A stretch of 64,000 nt of DNA from an uncultured Pseudomonadales bacterium (GTDB lineage Bacteria > Pseudomonadota > Gammaproteobacteria > Pseudomonadales > Cellvibrionaceae). Location: positions 682,001 to 746,000 of the forward strand of contig CANLDL010000002.1 in the NCBI GenBank assembly GCA_947489425.1, in the 5' to 3' direction. How positions within the stretch are numbered: position 1 is the first letter of the stretch; every line of letters starts with the position of its first letter. The position numbers were made by a program, and so were the translations under genes. The notes beneath the pieces were generated by a model, which ran no database searches, was not told the DNA's origin, and saw only the letters and a program-made list of their open reading frames with translations. Below, piece after piece: positions 8,707 through 18,925 of this stretch.

Positions 8707-9630
8707 CTATTTACAGGGCGTTAACCAGTCTTTGTGTTGGGCACTACGGCCATGTACCACATCAAAATACATAGTTTGCAGCTTCTCTGTTACTGGGCCA
8801 CGACCACCATCACCAATAGTACGATTATCTACCTCACGAATCGGCGTTACTTCAGCCGCAGTACCGGTAAAAAAGACCTCATCGGCAATATAAACTTCAT
8901 CGCGTGTAATACGTTTTTCGATGATCTCGTAACCCAGCTCTTTAGCTAGGATAAAAATAGTATTTCGAGTAATGCCATCAAGTGCCGAGGTCAAATCTGG
9001 GGTATAGATATTACCACCACGTACAAGGAAGATATTCTCGCCACTGCCTTCGGCAACAAAACCATCAACATCGAGCAACATTGCTTCATCATAGCCATCT
9101 TGCATCGCCTCTTGTAGAGCCAGCATCGAGTTCATGTAATTACCATTCGCCTTGGCTTTACACATACTCACATTAACGTGATGTCGCGAGTAAGATGAGG
9201 TTTTAATACGAATACCTTTATTGATACCATCATCACCCAAATAAGCACCCCATTCCCATGCTGCGATCATAACGTGAGTTTTTAGGCCATCGGCACGTAA
9301 ACCCATGCCTTCCGATCCATAAAAGCACATAGGACGAAGGTAGGCACTTTTTAAGTTGTTTTCTGCAACTGCCTGCTTTTGCGCCTCGTTTAACTGTGCC
9401 TTAGTGTAAGGCATTTTCATATTGAGGATTTTAGCCGAGTTAAATAGGCGGTCTGTATGTTCATTTAGACGAAAGATAGAAGGGCCTTGGTCAGTTTCAT
9501 AGGCACGAACACCCTCAAATACACCCATACCATAGTGCAGTGTATGTGTAAGCACATGTGTTTTGGCATCGCGCCAAGGTACCATTTCACCATCTAACCA
9601 GATAAACCCATCGCGATCAGAAAATGACAT
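8707..9630 (-). CDS. ilvE: Branched-chain amino acid aminotransferase
   Basis: This PLP fold-type IV aminotransferase catalyses the last step of isoleucine, valine and leucine synthesis. The 307-residue protein opens with FIWLDGEMVPWRDAKTHVLTH. The PLP-lysine is in the CKAKANGNY motif near residue 160, followed by the LLDVDGFVAEGSGENIF signature and later FFTGTAAEVTPI. Length matches IlvE of about 309 residues. A strong AGGAGAG sits 5 bases before the ATG. It lies 77 bases downstream of glnE on the same strand. ilvD, another enzyme of the same pathway, is encoded at 20425. Confidence 0.96.
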   Translation of the reverse strand: MSFSDRDGFIWLDGEMVPWRDAKTHVLTHTLHYGMGVFEGVRAYETDQGPSIFRLNEHTDRLFNSAKILNMKMPYTKAQLNEAQKQAVAENNLKSAYLRPMCFYGSEGMGLRADGLKTHVMIAAWEWGAYLGDDGINKGIRIKTSSYSRHHVNVSMCKAKANGNYMNSMLALQEAMQDGYDEAMLLDVDGFVAEGSGENIFLVRGGNIYTPDLTSALDGITRNTIFILAKELGYEIIEKRITRDEVYIADEVFFTGTAAEVTPIREVDNRTIGDGGRGPVTEKLQTMYFDVVHGRSAQHKDWLTPCK

Positions 9631-9707
9631 AAAACTCTCCTACTGTATTTTCACCTATCGATGTAGGCGAAGCATTATTTTAATGAGTAAAAAGCAACTG
9701 CGCTTTA

Positions 9708-12700
9708 TTATTTATCGTCCGAGTCGCCATCAAAAAAATAATGCCATAGATGTCGAATTTGCTCACGCTCTTTTGTAAAAGGTGCAGCCCCGATAACTGA
9801 CGATTGATTTTGCTGGAGCGCCAAACGGTGACCTTGCAAGCGGTATAGCTGATAAATATCAATTAACTGCTGAGACTGTTCAGCATCTAATAAGCCCAAA
9901 TTATGCAAGCTCTCCAGCAAACGAATATTATCCGTCCACCGACAAAGCTCGGGCTTTTTAGCGCTCCACGCCAAAACCGCGTATTGAACCATAAATTCAA
10001 TATCAACGATACCACCCGCACCCTGTTTCAAATGGAATTCATCTACTTCCGTGCTATTTTTCCTATCACCGTTATTTGCTTTGCCTTCACCACCTAAATG
10101 TTGGCGCATTTTTTCGCGCATATCGATAACAGCAGCCTTTAGCTCATTGCGCGCTCTCGGTTGGCATAAAGTCTCCCTACGCACCTCAGCAAAGCGTACA
10201 GCTAGCGCGCTATCGCCAGCAACCGCACGTGCGCGTACCAGTGCTTGATGCTCCCACACCCATGCCTCTTGTTTTTGATAACGCTCAAAGGCTGCAATCG
10301 ATGTAACCAGCATTCCCGAATTACCCGAGGGTCGCAGGCGCATATCAATCTCGTAGAGCTGACCAGACATAGATCGAGTATTCATCATATGAATCATTTT
10401 TTGACCCAAACGAGTATAAAAGGTCTGATGATCCAAAGGCCGTGGCCCATTGGTCTCACCTTGGGCGTTCGCATCGTAAATAAAGACCAAATCTAAATCA
10501 GAGCTGTAACTCATCTCAATACCGCCCAACTTACCGTAGCCGACCACCAAGAATCGCGTATCATCCTCTGCTGTACCTTCTGGGCAACCATGGCGAGAAA
10601 CCAATGCCTGCCACGAAAAGCTAAGTACCTGTTCCAATGCTACTTCTGCAATTAAAGTTAAATAATCACTCACTTTCATTAAGGGCAAGCTACCGGTAAT
10701 TTCGCAGGCAGCCACATGCAGGTAATGTGCTAATTTAAAATAGCGCAACACTTCCATTTGTCCTTCTAAATCATCAGGTTCTAGTCGCAATAAGCGCTGA
10801 CGAAGCTCATCTTGCAGAGCATTTTTTTCTGGTAAGGAATATAACGTTTCAGGGTTAAGTAGCTCATCTAACAATGCAGGGATTTGTGTCAGCGTTTCAA
10901 CAACCCAAGAGCTGGCCTTAAATAGAGTTACCAAATGCTTAATAATTTGAGGATTTTCAATAAGTAGAGAAAGATAACTAGTGCGCATCACAATGGATTC
11001 TAGCCAATTTAATACGCGAGCAATTAACTCTATGATTTGTTTATTGCCTATCTGGTCTCGCTGAGAATTCGCGTGCTCATTGTCATAACTTAACAATACA
11101 GCGAGTAATATTGGCATCAGCATGTCGAGTTTTTTTTGGGCGCTTTCCGACAGACCCACAACTCGACGGTTCGACTTAAATAGAAGCAGACGATCTATCA
11201 ATGCATGCAAAACATCCTCGTGAAGTGCAACACTTTCATCAAAGTGTGTCCGTACCCATTCGTATATTTCATCATGGCTATTCTTACCTACTGAATCATT
11301 AGCATCGACAGCAAATTCAGCTGGGGCTCTCTCTCGTAAAAAAGTCCACAACAGCCCCCATGAAGAATCATTATCAGGGCTTTCTTGCCCGATTTCCTTA
11401 TCAGCAAAAACTCTCGCAAACTCTGTGGCAACAACATCGCGATGCTTGTCTAAACACACCAAAAAACTATTCCAATCAGAAAAACCAGACAACCATGCCA
11501 AACTCTCACAAGCAGTATCGTCAACAGGCAAACATTGAGTCTGAGAGTCGTTAACCGCCTGCAAGCTATGTTCAACTTTTCTTAGAAAAACATAAGCATT
11601 TTCTAATTCCTCAACGATCTCTTTATTTAAATAATTACAATCACCCAAGTAGCCCAATATAGTTAGTAAATTACGCGCCTGTAATTCTTGCTCGCGACCA
11701 CCACGCACCAACTGAAATGATTGCACAATAAATTCAACTTCGCGTATACCACCCCTACCTAGCTTCACATTACTCTGCAAACGCTTGCGCCTTACTTCTT
11801 GCACAATCATGGACTTGAGTTTTCTCAAAGACTCGATCATTGTAAAGTCAATATATTTTCGATACACAAAGGGTTTTAAAATCGCATAAAAATTATCAAC
11901 TGATTCCCTCTCAAAAAGGTGTTGATCATTGATTGCAACTACATCTGAAAGATCGTTAACAACAATAGTAGAACGAGCAATAACCCTTGCCTTAACCGAG
12001 GCAAAACGTTCCCAATCTCTACCCTGCGTCTCATAATAGTTTTCCAGTGCCGCAAAATTACTGACCAAAGGGCCACTATCGCCATAGGGGCGCAGGCGCA
12101 TATCCACGCGAAATACAAACCCTTGTTGAGTCGTCTCATTTAGAGACTTAATTAATCGTTGGCCTAAAAAAATAAAAAACTGTTGATTTTCTATCGACTT
12201 AATCGGCAAGTGGTTGCTACTGTATTTTTTTTCTGTTTTACCCGACTCAGGAAAAGCAAATATTAAGTCGATATCTGACGAAACATTTAATTCCTCGCCA
12301 CCTAGCTTACCCATACCTACAACTAACATAGGTTGTATTTGACTCGACTCTGCGCCTATAGGATAGCCATGCTTTTCAACCAGTAGTTTATAATTGAAAT
12401 CCAATGCCTGCTGCACAAACACCTCGGCCAATGCCGTCATTGCAGCACTAACCTCATTAAAATCAGCAAGATTATTTAAATCTCGCCAATAAAGTGATGT
12501 CATAAAACGGCGGCGCAATAGGCGCAATAGCACGTTGAATTCATCAGGTGACAAATTATCAGAGCAAGCAGTTTCGACAGCGTCAAAGATTTTAACCGGG
12601 GTTATCGGCGAGAAAGGAGCATCAGACAAAAGGTGATGGAATAATAAATTTGGATCAGCAAGGCAGGATTCTAAAACATATTCACTACCCATTAATGCTT

Positions 12701-12863
12701 TAAGTAGCTGTTCTCTCAAAGAGTTATCTGTATCTAAAATAGCTTGTAGCCTCTCGACTTGAGCGGCATCCAGACAACCCAATAACTTAGATATTACCTG
12801 CCTGGCAAACTCTTGCAAATTATCAGGAATAAACTCAGAAAAATAATGATCAAAAACATTCAT
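9708..12863 (-). CDS. glnE: Bifunctional glutamine synthetase adenylyltransferase / adenylyl-removing enzyme
   Basis: GlnE adjusts glutamine synthetase activity to nitrogen status by adding and removing AMP under PII control. The 1051-residue protein contains the two expected nucleotidyltransferase domains. The N-terminal deadenylylase has GMGKLGG at 183-189 with Asp197/199. The C-terminal adenylylase has GYGKLGG at 775-781 with the DLD motif at 789-791. Both halves carry the following DMRLRP motif. It is longer than the enterobacterial enzyme of about 946 residues, mainly through spacing segments between domains. It reads toward ilvE and lies 107 bases downstream of the GspE-like gene. Confidence 0.97.
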   Translation of the reverse strand: MNVFDHYFSEFIPDNLQEFARQVISKLLGCLDAAQVERLQAILDTDNSLREQLLKALMGSEYVLESCLADPNLLFHHLLSDAPFSPITPVKIFDAVETACSDNLSPDEFNVLLRLLRRRFMTSLYWRDLNNLADFNEVSAAMTALAEVFVQQALDFNYKLLVEKHGYPIGAESSQIQPMLVVGMGKLGGEELNVSSDIDLIFAFPESGKTEKKYSSNHLPIKSIENQQFFIFLGQRLIKSLNETTQQGFVFRVDMRLRPYGDSGPLVSNFAALENYYETQGRDWERFASVKARVIARSTIVVNDLSDVVAINDQHLFERESVDNFYAILKPFVYRKYIDFTMIESLRKLKSMIVQEVRRKRLQSNVKLGRGGIREVEFIVQSFQLVRGGREQELQARNLLTILGYLGDCNYLNKEIVEELENAYVFLRKVEHSLQAVNDSQTQCLPVDDTACESLAWLSGFSDWNSFLVCLDKHRDVVATEFARVFADKEIGQESPDNDSSWGLLWTFLRERAPAEFAVDANDSVGKNSHDEIYEWVRTHFDESVALHEDVLHALIDRLLLFKSNRRVVGLSESAQKKLDMLMPILLAVLLSYDNEHANSQRDQIGNKQIIELIARVLNWLESIVMRTSYLSLLIENPQIIKHLVTLFKASSWVVETLTQIPALLDELLNPETLYSLPEKNALQDELRQRLLRLEPDDLEGQMEVLRYFKLAHYLHVAACEITGSLPLMKVSDYLTLIAEVALEQVLSFSWQALVSRHGCPEGTAEDDTRFLVVGYGKLGGIEMSYSSDLDLVFIYDANAQGETNGPRPLDHQTFYTRLGQKMIHMMNTRSMSGQLYEIDMRLRPSGNSGMLVTSIAAFERYQKQEAWVWEHQALVRARAVAGDSALAVRFAEVRRETLCQPRARNELKAAVIDMREKMRQHLGGEGKANNGDRKNSTEVDEFHLKQGAGGIVDIEFMVQYAVLAWSAKKPELCRWTDNIRLLESLHNLGLLDAEQSQQLIDIYQLYRLQGHRLALQQNQSSVIGAAPFTKEREQIRHLWHYFFDGDSDDK

Positions 12864-12970
12864 ATGATAATGCCTTATTACTCTCCAACAGCTATCAACT
12901 ACCGAGCTTACCTAAATGATATTATCAGCAAGGAAATACTTATCAATCAACAAGAAATTTTTTACAAAAA

Positions 12971-14725
12971 TTACATTTCAACGGCGGGAGCCACACGCAA
13001 AATTTCTTCTAAGGTTGTTAACCCTGCTGCAATTTTTTGCGCACCGGATAATCGTAAACTACGCATACCTTCTTTCATTGCCGCTTTACGCAAGGCATTA
13101 AAATCACATTGACTGGTAATTAATGTTTTTAAATTATCAGTTAGCGGCATAATTTCATAAATACCTTGACGCCCTAAATAACCTGTATTGCGACACTCTA
13201 TACAACCAACAGGCTCACACACTTTTTCTGGCAATGGTGCTTTCCAGGGTTTTACCAATTCATCCCATTCGGCCTGGCTAATACTGCCCTCGACTTTACA
13301 ATGGGGGCACAAGGTACGCACAAGCCGCTGCGCCATAACACCCAGCAGGGTTGATTTAATTAAAAAACTGGGGAGTCCTAGATCCAGCAAACGTGTAATG
13401 GTGGTTGGTGCATCGTTGGTATGCAGGGTCGATAACACTAAATGTCCTGTAAGCGCTGCTTGCACAGCCATATTACCCGTCTCGTGATCGCGGATTTCGC
13501 CCACCATAATAATGTCAGGATCTTGCCGCAAAAGTGTACGCACACCAGCGGCAAAATCCAAACCAATGGCCGAATGAACTTGTGTCTGATTAAAAGTTTC
13601 CTCAACCATTTCAATAGGGTCTTCAACTGTACTCACATTCACCGAAGGCGTAGACAATAATTTCATCGTGGAATAAAGCGTGGTGGTTTTACCCGACCCC
13701 GTGGGACCCGTCACCAGTACCACGCCATGGGATTTCGATGTCATTGAATTCCAACGAGCCTCATCATCTCCTTGCAAACCAAGCTGGGTAAAGCTCCGTA
13801 GCAACACATCGGGGTCAAAAATACGTGACACCATCTTTTCGCCAAAAGCCGTTGGCAAGGTAGACAGGCGGAGCTCAACCTCACTACCGTCAGGGCGCTT
13901 AGTTTTAATACGCCCATCTTGGGGTTTACGTTTCTCGGCAACGTTCATACGACCTAAGATTTTTAGGCGAGAAGTCACCGCAACACCAACAGATATAGGC
14001 AATTCGTAAACTTGGTGTAAAAGACCATCAATGCGAAAGCGCAATTTACAGACATCCCGTCTTGGCTCGATATGAATATCACTAGCGCGCTGGTCAAAGG
14101 CATACTGCAATAGCCAATCAACAATATTAATTACATGCTGATCATTAGCCTCAGGATCTTTGAGGTCACCCAAGTCGACTAATTGCTCAAAGTTAGTGAC
14201 TAACGACTGCTTAGCAGCGGAGCCCGATGCGCCAAAAACAGAGTGAGAAAGGCTATAAAACTCAACAATAAAGCGTTCAATATCTGCAGGGTTGGCAAAA
14301 ACTTTTTTAACAGGCTTACGCGCCACATGCTGTATCTGCTCTTCCCAACCATTCACAAAAGGCTGTGCAGTAGCAATAATAACCGCATCGTGAGCAACCT
14401 CGACACAGAGAATACCGTGCCGCTTGGCAAAAGCGAAAGACATTACCTCGGTGACTTCGTTAACTTTTACTTTTAAAGGGTCAATATTATAAAGAGGTAA
14501 ACCACTCTTCTCGGACAACCAATCACAAAGCATATCCTCGCTTAATTTATGCCCTGCTTTAAGCTCATCATCGATGTTGAGACTAGCGACATAGTTAAGA
14601 GGGTGGAGCATAGATTGCTCACGAGTGCGATTAGAGCCTTTTATATGATTGGCTTCTGTTGCCTTCAAATGCTTATCTGCAACCAAATCGTCTAATAAAT
14701 TTTGAATATCGAGTAATCTATCCAC
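12971..14725 (-). CDS. GspE/PilB-family secretion ATPase (stand-alone)
   Basis: A hexameric traffic ATPase of the type II secretion/type IV pilus family, 584 residues long. The N-terminal domain (about 1-190) is followed by the conserved ATPase: Walker A GPTGSGKTT at 340-348, Asp box around 368-373, Walker B DPDIIMVGE at 402-410, His box GHLVLSTLHT near 428-437, and a tetracysteine zinc site (Cys473, 476, 508, 511) typical of GspE/PilB rather than PilT. The start appears to be a GTG after AAGGT. No other T2SS or pilus genes are in this window, so the system it powers cannot be identified. It sits directly upstream of glnE and is divergent from argE. Confidence 0.85.
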   Translation of the reverse strand: MDRLLDIQNLLDDLVADKHLKATEANHIKGSNRTREQSMLHPLNYVASLNIDDELKAGHKLSEDMLCDWLSEKSGLPLYNIDPLKVKVNEVTEVMSFAFAKRHGILCVEVAHDAVIIATAQPFVNGWEEQIQHVARKPVKKVFANPADIERFIVEFYSLSHSVFGASGSAAKQSLVTNFEQLVDLGDLKDPEANDQHVINIVDWLLQYAFDQRASDIHIEPRRDVCKLRFRIDGLLHQVYELPISVGVAVTSRLKILGRMNVAEKRKPQDGRIKTKRPDGSEVELRLSTLPTAFGEKMVSRIFDPDVLLRSFTQLGLQGDDEARWNSMTSKSHGVVLVTGPTGSGKTTTLYSTMKLLSTPSVNVSTVEDPIEMVEETFNQTQVHSAIGLDFAAGVRTLLRQDPDIIMVGEIRDHETGNMAVQAALTGHLVLSTLHTNDAPTTITRLLDLGLPSFLIKSTLLGVMAQRLVRTLCPHCKVEGSISQAEWDELVKPWKAPLPEKVCEPVGCIECRNTGYLGRQGIYEIMPLTDNLKTLITSQCDFNALRKAAMKEGMRSLRLSGAQKIAAGLTTLEEILRVAPAVEM

Positions 14726-14932
14726 ACCTTACCTTTTTATGATTTTTATCATTTAGTATTGGGCCACTAAACCTATAGCAAATCAGCTCTGTCCATACGG
14801 TTCATGATATAGTTAGTCTTTGCTAAATCTATTTGTCAAATATAGTAACAGACAATTGTCAAAGAACGTATCCACGGCCACTTTATTCGCCTAGCAGAAC
14901 ACGTTTTATCACTCTAACCGAAGTAATATTGA

Positions 14933-16096
14933 ATGAGTATTGACCAAACACTTTTCATTGATCAACTAACACAGCTGATAGAAACACCCTCGGTGAGCTG
15001 CACCCAAGCAAACCTCGATATGGGTAATCGTCGAGTGATCGACCTACTTGCAAGCTGGCTAGAACCGCTAGGCTTTAACATAGAGATACAAGTCGTTGAA
15101 GATACCCATAGCGCTAACAATAAAGCCAATTTAATCGCTACGTTAGGTAGTGGCGATAACGGCCTCGTCTTTGCCGGGCACAGTGATACCGTACCCTTCG
15201 ATGAAAACCGCTGGCAGCAAGACCCTTTTACTCTAAAAATAGACAACAATCGCGCCTTTGGTTTGGGTGCTACAGATATGAAGGGCTTCTTTCCAACAGT
15301 TATGGCGGCCATTCAACCTTTTTTAAACAAGCCTCTTAAGCAGCCTATTATTATTTTAGCCACGGCCGATGAAGAGACCTCCATGAGTGGCGCTAAAGCT
15401 CTCGTTCATGCGCATAAGCCCAAAGCACGCTTTGCTGTTGTGGGCGAACCAACGGGCATGAAGCCTATCCGCATGCACAAAGGCATGGCCATGGAAGCTA
15501 TCCGCATCGAAGGCCGTGCAGGGCATTCCAGCAACCCAGCTCTTGGTAATAATGCGCTGGATGTAATGCACGATGTTATTAGTGAGCTCAAGGCCTATCG
15601 TGCACAGTTACAGCAACAATACAAAAATGCAGGCTTTAGCATTGATATCCCCACGATGAACTTTGGCTGTATTCACGGTGGCGACAACCCCAATAGAATT
15701 TGTGGGCACTGCGAGTTAGAGTTTGATATTAGACCGCTACCGGGTATGAGGCTCGATAATTTGCGCGAAGATATCGACAGGAAAATAGCCACTATCGCAC
15801 GTGAAAATAATATTATTATTGAGAGGCAAAGCTTATTTACAGGCGTGAATGCTTTTGAACAAATGGCAGACTCACCATTAATACAAGCGGTAGAGTCACT
15901 CACACAACAACAGGCCCAAAGCGTTGCCTTTGCAACCGAAGCACCTTATTTTCAAGAACTGGGCATGGACGTTGTGGTCATGGGCCCAGGCTCCATCGAT
16001 CAAGCTCACCAACCCAATGAATTTATCGATCTTGGAGACATAGAGTTTGCAGTAAAAACTCTACAAGGATTAATACAAAAATTTTGTGTTGAATAA
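14933..16096 (+). CDS. argE: Acetylornithine deacetylase
   Basis: This M20-family metalloamidase hydrolyses N-acetylornithine to ornithine in arginine synthesis. The 387-residue protein has the dizinc motifs FAGHSDTVPFD (His83, Asp85), GATDMKGF (Asp115) and TADEETSMSGA (Glu147 as base, Glu148 as ligand), then a lid domain with KGMAMEAIRIEGRAGHSS near residue 183. Length matches ArgE of about 383. It starts a plus-strand run with the DUF5665 gene, a glycosyltransferase and argA, the first enzyme of the same pathway. No clear ArgR box was seen upstream. Confidence 0.94.
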   Translation: MSIDQTLFIDQLTQLIETPSVSCTQANLDMGNRRVIDLLASWLEPLGFNIEIQVVEDTHSANNKANLIATLGSGDNGLVFAGHSDTVPFDENRWQQDPFTLKIDNNRAFGLGATDMKGFFPTVMAAIQPFLNKPLKQPIIILATADEETSMSGAKALVHAHKPKARFAVVGEPTGMKPIRMHKGMAMEAIRIEGRAGHSSNPALGNNALDVMHDVISELKAYRAQLQQQYKNAGFSIDIPTMNFGCIHGGDNPNRICGHCELEFDIRPLPGMRLDNLREDIDRKIATIARENNIIIERQSLFTGVNAFEQMADSPLIQAVESLTQQQAQSVAFATEAPYFQELGMDVVVMGPGSIDQAHQPNEFIDLGDIEFAVKTLQGLIQKFCVE

Positions 16097-16124
16097 ATAA
16101 TAAAAATATAGCTATTAAAAAATT

Positions 16125-16397
16125 ATGGAACCAGAAAGAAAAAGCGACTTAAAAGAAATACGTAAAGCTCTCGACACACTTAATGCGCATAAATTCGTGC
16201 GTATATATAACTCGAGCTTCCGTTTACTGTGGTTCCAATTTTTTAAGGGAGTTGCCTTTGGCTTAGGAAGCGTTATTGGCGCAACAATTGTTGTATCGTT
16301 ACTTATCTCGTTTTTAGCTCAAATAGAATTTATTCCTATTGTTGGTGAGTTTGCCAAAGAACTCATTATAGAAATACAACAAGATCTCAAGCAGTAG
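16125..16397 (+). CDS. DUF5665-type small membrane protein between argE and argA
   Basis: A 90-residue protein with a charged, lysine-rich N-terminus. A conserved HKFVRIYNSSFRLLWFQFFKG segment lies around residues 22-42. One strong hydrophobic helix (about 43-68, GLGSVIGATIVVSLLISFLA) follows, then an amphipathic C-terminus. The pattern fits the DUF5665 family of unknown function, commonly encoded between argE and argA in pseudomonads. It starts 28 bases after argE and ends 15 bases before the glycosyltransferase gene, so it is probably in the same operon. No function can be assigned. Confidence 0.75.
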   Translation: MEPERKSDLKEIRKALDTLNAHKFVRIYNSSFRLLWFQFFKGVAFGLGSVIGATIVVSLLISFLAQIEFIPIVGEFAKELIIEIQQDLKQ

Positions 16398-16412
16398 CAC
16401 TAAGGATACTCA

Positions 16413-17534
16413 ATGAAAACTGTTGTTATTTGCAATAAAAACATGTCAAAAAAGTATTCTGGCGCAACCAGAACAATATACGAACAAATACGTTTTTTTT
16501 ATAACGCCAACTATAAAATCTATGTTGTTGCCGACACACTCAATAAAAAAGATGTGTTAGATACACAAAACGAAAAAATCTCTTTTATTAAAACATTCTA
16601 TTGGCCTTGGCAAAAACGTCTACGAAGGCGATTACGCTATAGTAGTAGCGCAGAAAAATTCATTCAAAAAATTCAGCCGGACATCACCATAAGCCATGGA
16701 GATTACCCCAGTGCCGACTATTTTTTTACACACAACAATGTGTGTCTGGCGAGCGAGAGAATTCACGGGATAGCATTAAGCCAAGACAGTGAAATGTATC
16801 AAACTCACGTACCTATATTTAAAAACAAGCAATACAAAAAAATTATTGCCAACTCCAACATTGTTAAAAAAGACATTTGTCAGCGATTTGATATCGATGA
16901 GAATATCGTCGAAGTTATTTACCCCTCTGTCAATAAAGAAGAGTTTCCAACACCCACACAAATACAGATCGACACGTTAAAGAGCAATTTAGATATCGAC
17001 AAAGACTTACTACTTGTTGGATTAGTGACATCGGGGGCATTCAAAAAACGTAACCTAAAGCAATACTTTGATGCGATTGATTTACTACCAAAAGAACTCG
17101 CAGAAAAATGCTATTTCATTTTTGTAGGCAAAGATACCGTCTACCCTGAGGCTGCTGCTTCGTTGCAAAAAAACAAATATAAGCATCTCATCAAGCACAT
17201 ACCTATTATCGATGAAGTCTCTGTACTTTTTTATGCCTTAGACTTGTTCGTGCTCCCTGCACGCATAGAAGAATTTGGTCGTGTGGTTGCAGAGGCCATG
17301 GCCTGTAGCACACCGGTTATCACTAACCAATGGGTGGGTGCTAGCGAACTGCTAGAAGGCACATCTAAAGAGTGCATTTACGATGGCGAAGACACCCTGG
17401 CACTGGCAGGCATGATGGAGAAGGTGTTACTAGATAAAGATTTAAGAGACGAGCTAGCTCGCCAAAATAAGGCTTCCGTAGAGGCTATTTCTGAAGAGAA
17501 TACCTATAAGATATTAGAAAGAGTATTAACATAA
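16413..17534 (+). CDS. Family 4 glycosyltransferase
   Basis: A 373-residue GT-B glycosyltransferase. The N-terminal domain carries SGATRTIYEQIRFF, and the Rossmann-like C-terminal domain starts near residue 190. The retaining-enzyme E-x7-E motif appears as EEFGRVVAEAMACSTPVIT near 285-303, which binds the nucleotide-sugar donor. It lacks a signal peptide or membrane helices, so it is cytosolic or peripheral. A role in LPS core, capsule or another surface glycan is inferred only from family and from the core locus upstream. It is AT-richer than argE and argA and separates them, which suggests a later insertion into the arginine cluster. Confidence 0.8.
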   Translation: MKTVVICNKNMSKKYSGATRTIYEQIRFFYNANYKIYVVADTLNKKDVLDTQNEKISFIKTFYWPWQKRLRRRLRYSSSAEKFIQKIQPDITISHGDYPSADYFFTHNNVCLASERIHGIALSQDSEMYQTHVPIFKNKQYKKIIANSNIVKKDICQRFDIDENIVEVIYPSVNKEEFPTPTQIQIDTLKSNLDIDKDLLLVGLVTSGAFKKRNLKQYFDAIDLLPKELAEKCYFIFVGKDTVYPEAAASLQKNKYKHLIKHIPIIDEVSVLFYALDLFVLPARIEEFGRVVAEAMACSTPVITNQWVGASELLEGTSKECIYDGEDTLALAGMMEKVLLDKDLRDELARQNKASVEAISEENTYKILERVLT

Positions 17535-17589
17535 GCACTAATAATGCACTAAACCCGCGAGTATGCTTTAATCGCATTTTTAACTATAA

Positions 17590-18906
17590 ATGAGCATCAT
17601 GGACAATACACCCGACCACGTCTCCTCCTTTAGGCAAACATCGCCTTATATAAAAGCCTATCGCAATAAAACCTTTGTGATTATGTTGCCGGGTGCAGCA
17701 ATTGGCCACAGTAATTTTGCCAACATTATTCACGATATTGCATTACTTAACCATCTAGGTGTGCGCATTGTACTTGTACATGGCGCACGCGCCCAAATAG
17801 AAGCGCAACTCACAACACAGAGTATACAAACCGATATCCATCAAGGTAAACGAGTTACCGATGCTGCGGCACTCGGCTGCTTTATTAATGCAGTGGGGGC
17901 TACTCGCTTTGCTATAGAATCGGCACTGTCGACGGGCCTACCTAACTCCCCTATGCACAATGCCGATATCCAAGTACGCAGCGGCAATATTGTCACTGCA
18001 ATGCCCTGCGGAGTTGTCGATGGTGTCGACCTTCAATACACCGGCAAGGTACGTAAAATTGATGCCTATGGCCTTGACGAGATGCTCTTTAATGGCTCGA
18101 TTGCGCTGATATCACCTATAGGCTACTCGGTTACTGGCGAGACTTTTAACTTAACTTATACCGAAGTGGCCACCGAGATTGCGGTAGCACTTGAAGCTGA
18201 TAAACTCATTGCTTTTACCAAAAACAATGGCGTGCTCGATGACGATGGCGTGCTACAGCGACAGTTGACATTATTGCAGTGCGAAAAACTATTGCTGCGT
18301 AAAGACACAACCGACAGCCACTTTTCGCTAAAGGCATGCTATAGCGCTTGTGACCGAGGCGTTAATCGTGCCCAGTTAATCAGCTACACTAATGACGGCG
18401 CACTTATTAAAGAGCTATTCACACGCGATGGCTTTGGCACCATGTTGCATCGCGACAGCTACGAATTGATTCGACGCGCTCGTATCGACGATGTTGGCGG
18501 CATTCTTAATTTAATAGAACCACTTGAGCAAGAAGGTATTCTCGTTAAACGTTCAAGAGAGCGCCTAGAGCAAGAAATCGAACACTTTACAGTGATGGAA
18601 ATAGACGGGACAATTATCGGCTGCGCGGCGCTTTATCCATTTATTCACGAGGACTCTGCGGAGCTTGCCTGTGTCGCTACACACCCCGAGTATCGAAAAA
18701 ATGGCCGGGCAGCAAAACTACTTGCTCATATAGAAAAGCAAGCCTCTAAATTAAAAATGAGGCAGTTATTTATCTTAACCACACAAACTGAGCATTGGTT
18801 TCAAGAGCAAGGTTTTATACCCTCGTCTCTCGAAATACTGCCCCAAGAGCGCTTAAAGCTTTATAACTATCAACGAAACTCTAAGATTTTCGTTAAAGAA
18901 ATTTAA
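17590..18906 (+). CDS. argA: N-acetylglutamate synthase
   Basis: ArgA acetylates glutamate with acetyl-CoA, the committed step of arginine synthesis and usual target of arginine feedback inhibition. The 438-residue protein combines an inactive amino-acid-kinase domain (about 25-280; VLVHGARAQIEAQL near 60) with a C-terminal GNAT domain (about 295-438; the acetyl-CoA loop region ATHPEYRKNGRAAKLL near 367). Size and architecture match classical ArgA of about 440 residues. It begins 55 bases after the glycosyltransferase gene and is followed 19 bases later by an acyltransferase gene. Confidence 0.95.
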   Translation: MSIMDNTPDHVSSFRQTSPYIKAYRNKTFVIMLPGAAIGHSNFANIIHDIALLNHLGVRIVLVHGARAQIEAQLTTQSIQTDIHQGKRVTDAAALGCFINAVGATRFAIESALSTGLPNSPMHNADIQVRSGNIVTAMPCGVVDGVDLQYTGKVRKIDAYGLDEMLFNGSIALISPIGYSVTGETFNLTYTEVATEIAVALEADKLIAFTKNNGVLDDDGVLQRQLTLLQCEKLLLRKDTTDSHFSLKACYSACDRGVNRAQLISYTNDGALIKELFTRDGFGTMLHRDSYELIRRARIDDVGGILNLIEPLEQEGILVKRSRERLEQEIEHFTVMEIDGTIIGCAALYPFIHEDSAELACVATHPEYRKNGRAAKLLAHIEKQASKLKMRQLFILTTQTEHWFQEQGFIPSSLEILPQERLKLYNYQRNSKIFVKEI

Positions 18907-18925
18907 TTAAAAATAATTATAAAAT

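Noticed and set aside
14726-14932. Possible ArgR box upstream of argE
   Set aside because: No match to the 18-base ArgR consensus was found by eye; the TATTGAATGAG at the start codon fits one half only.
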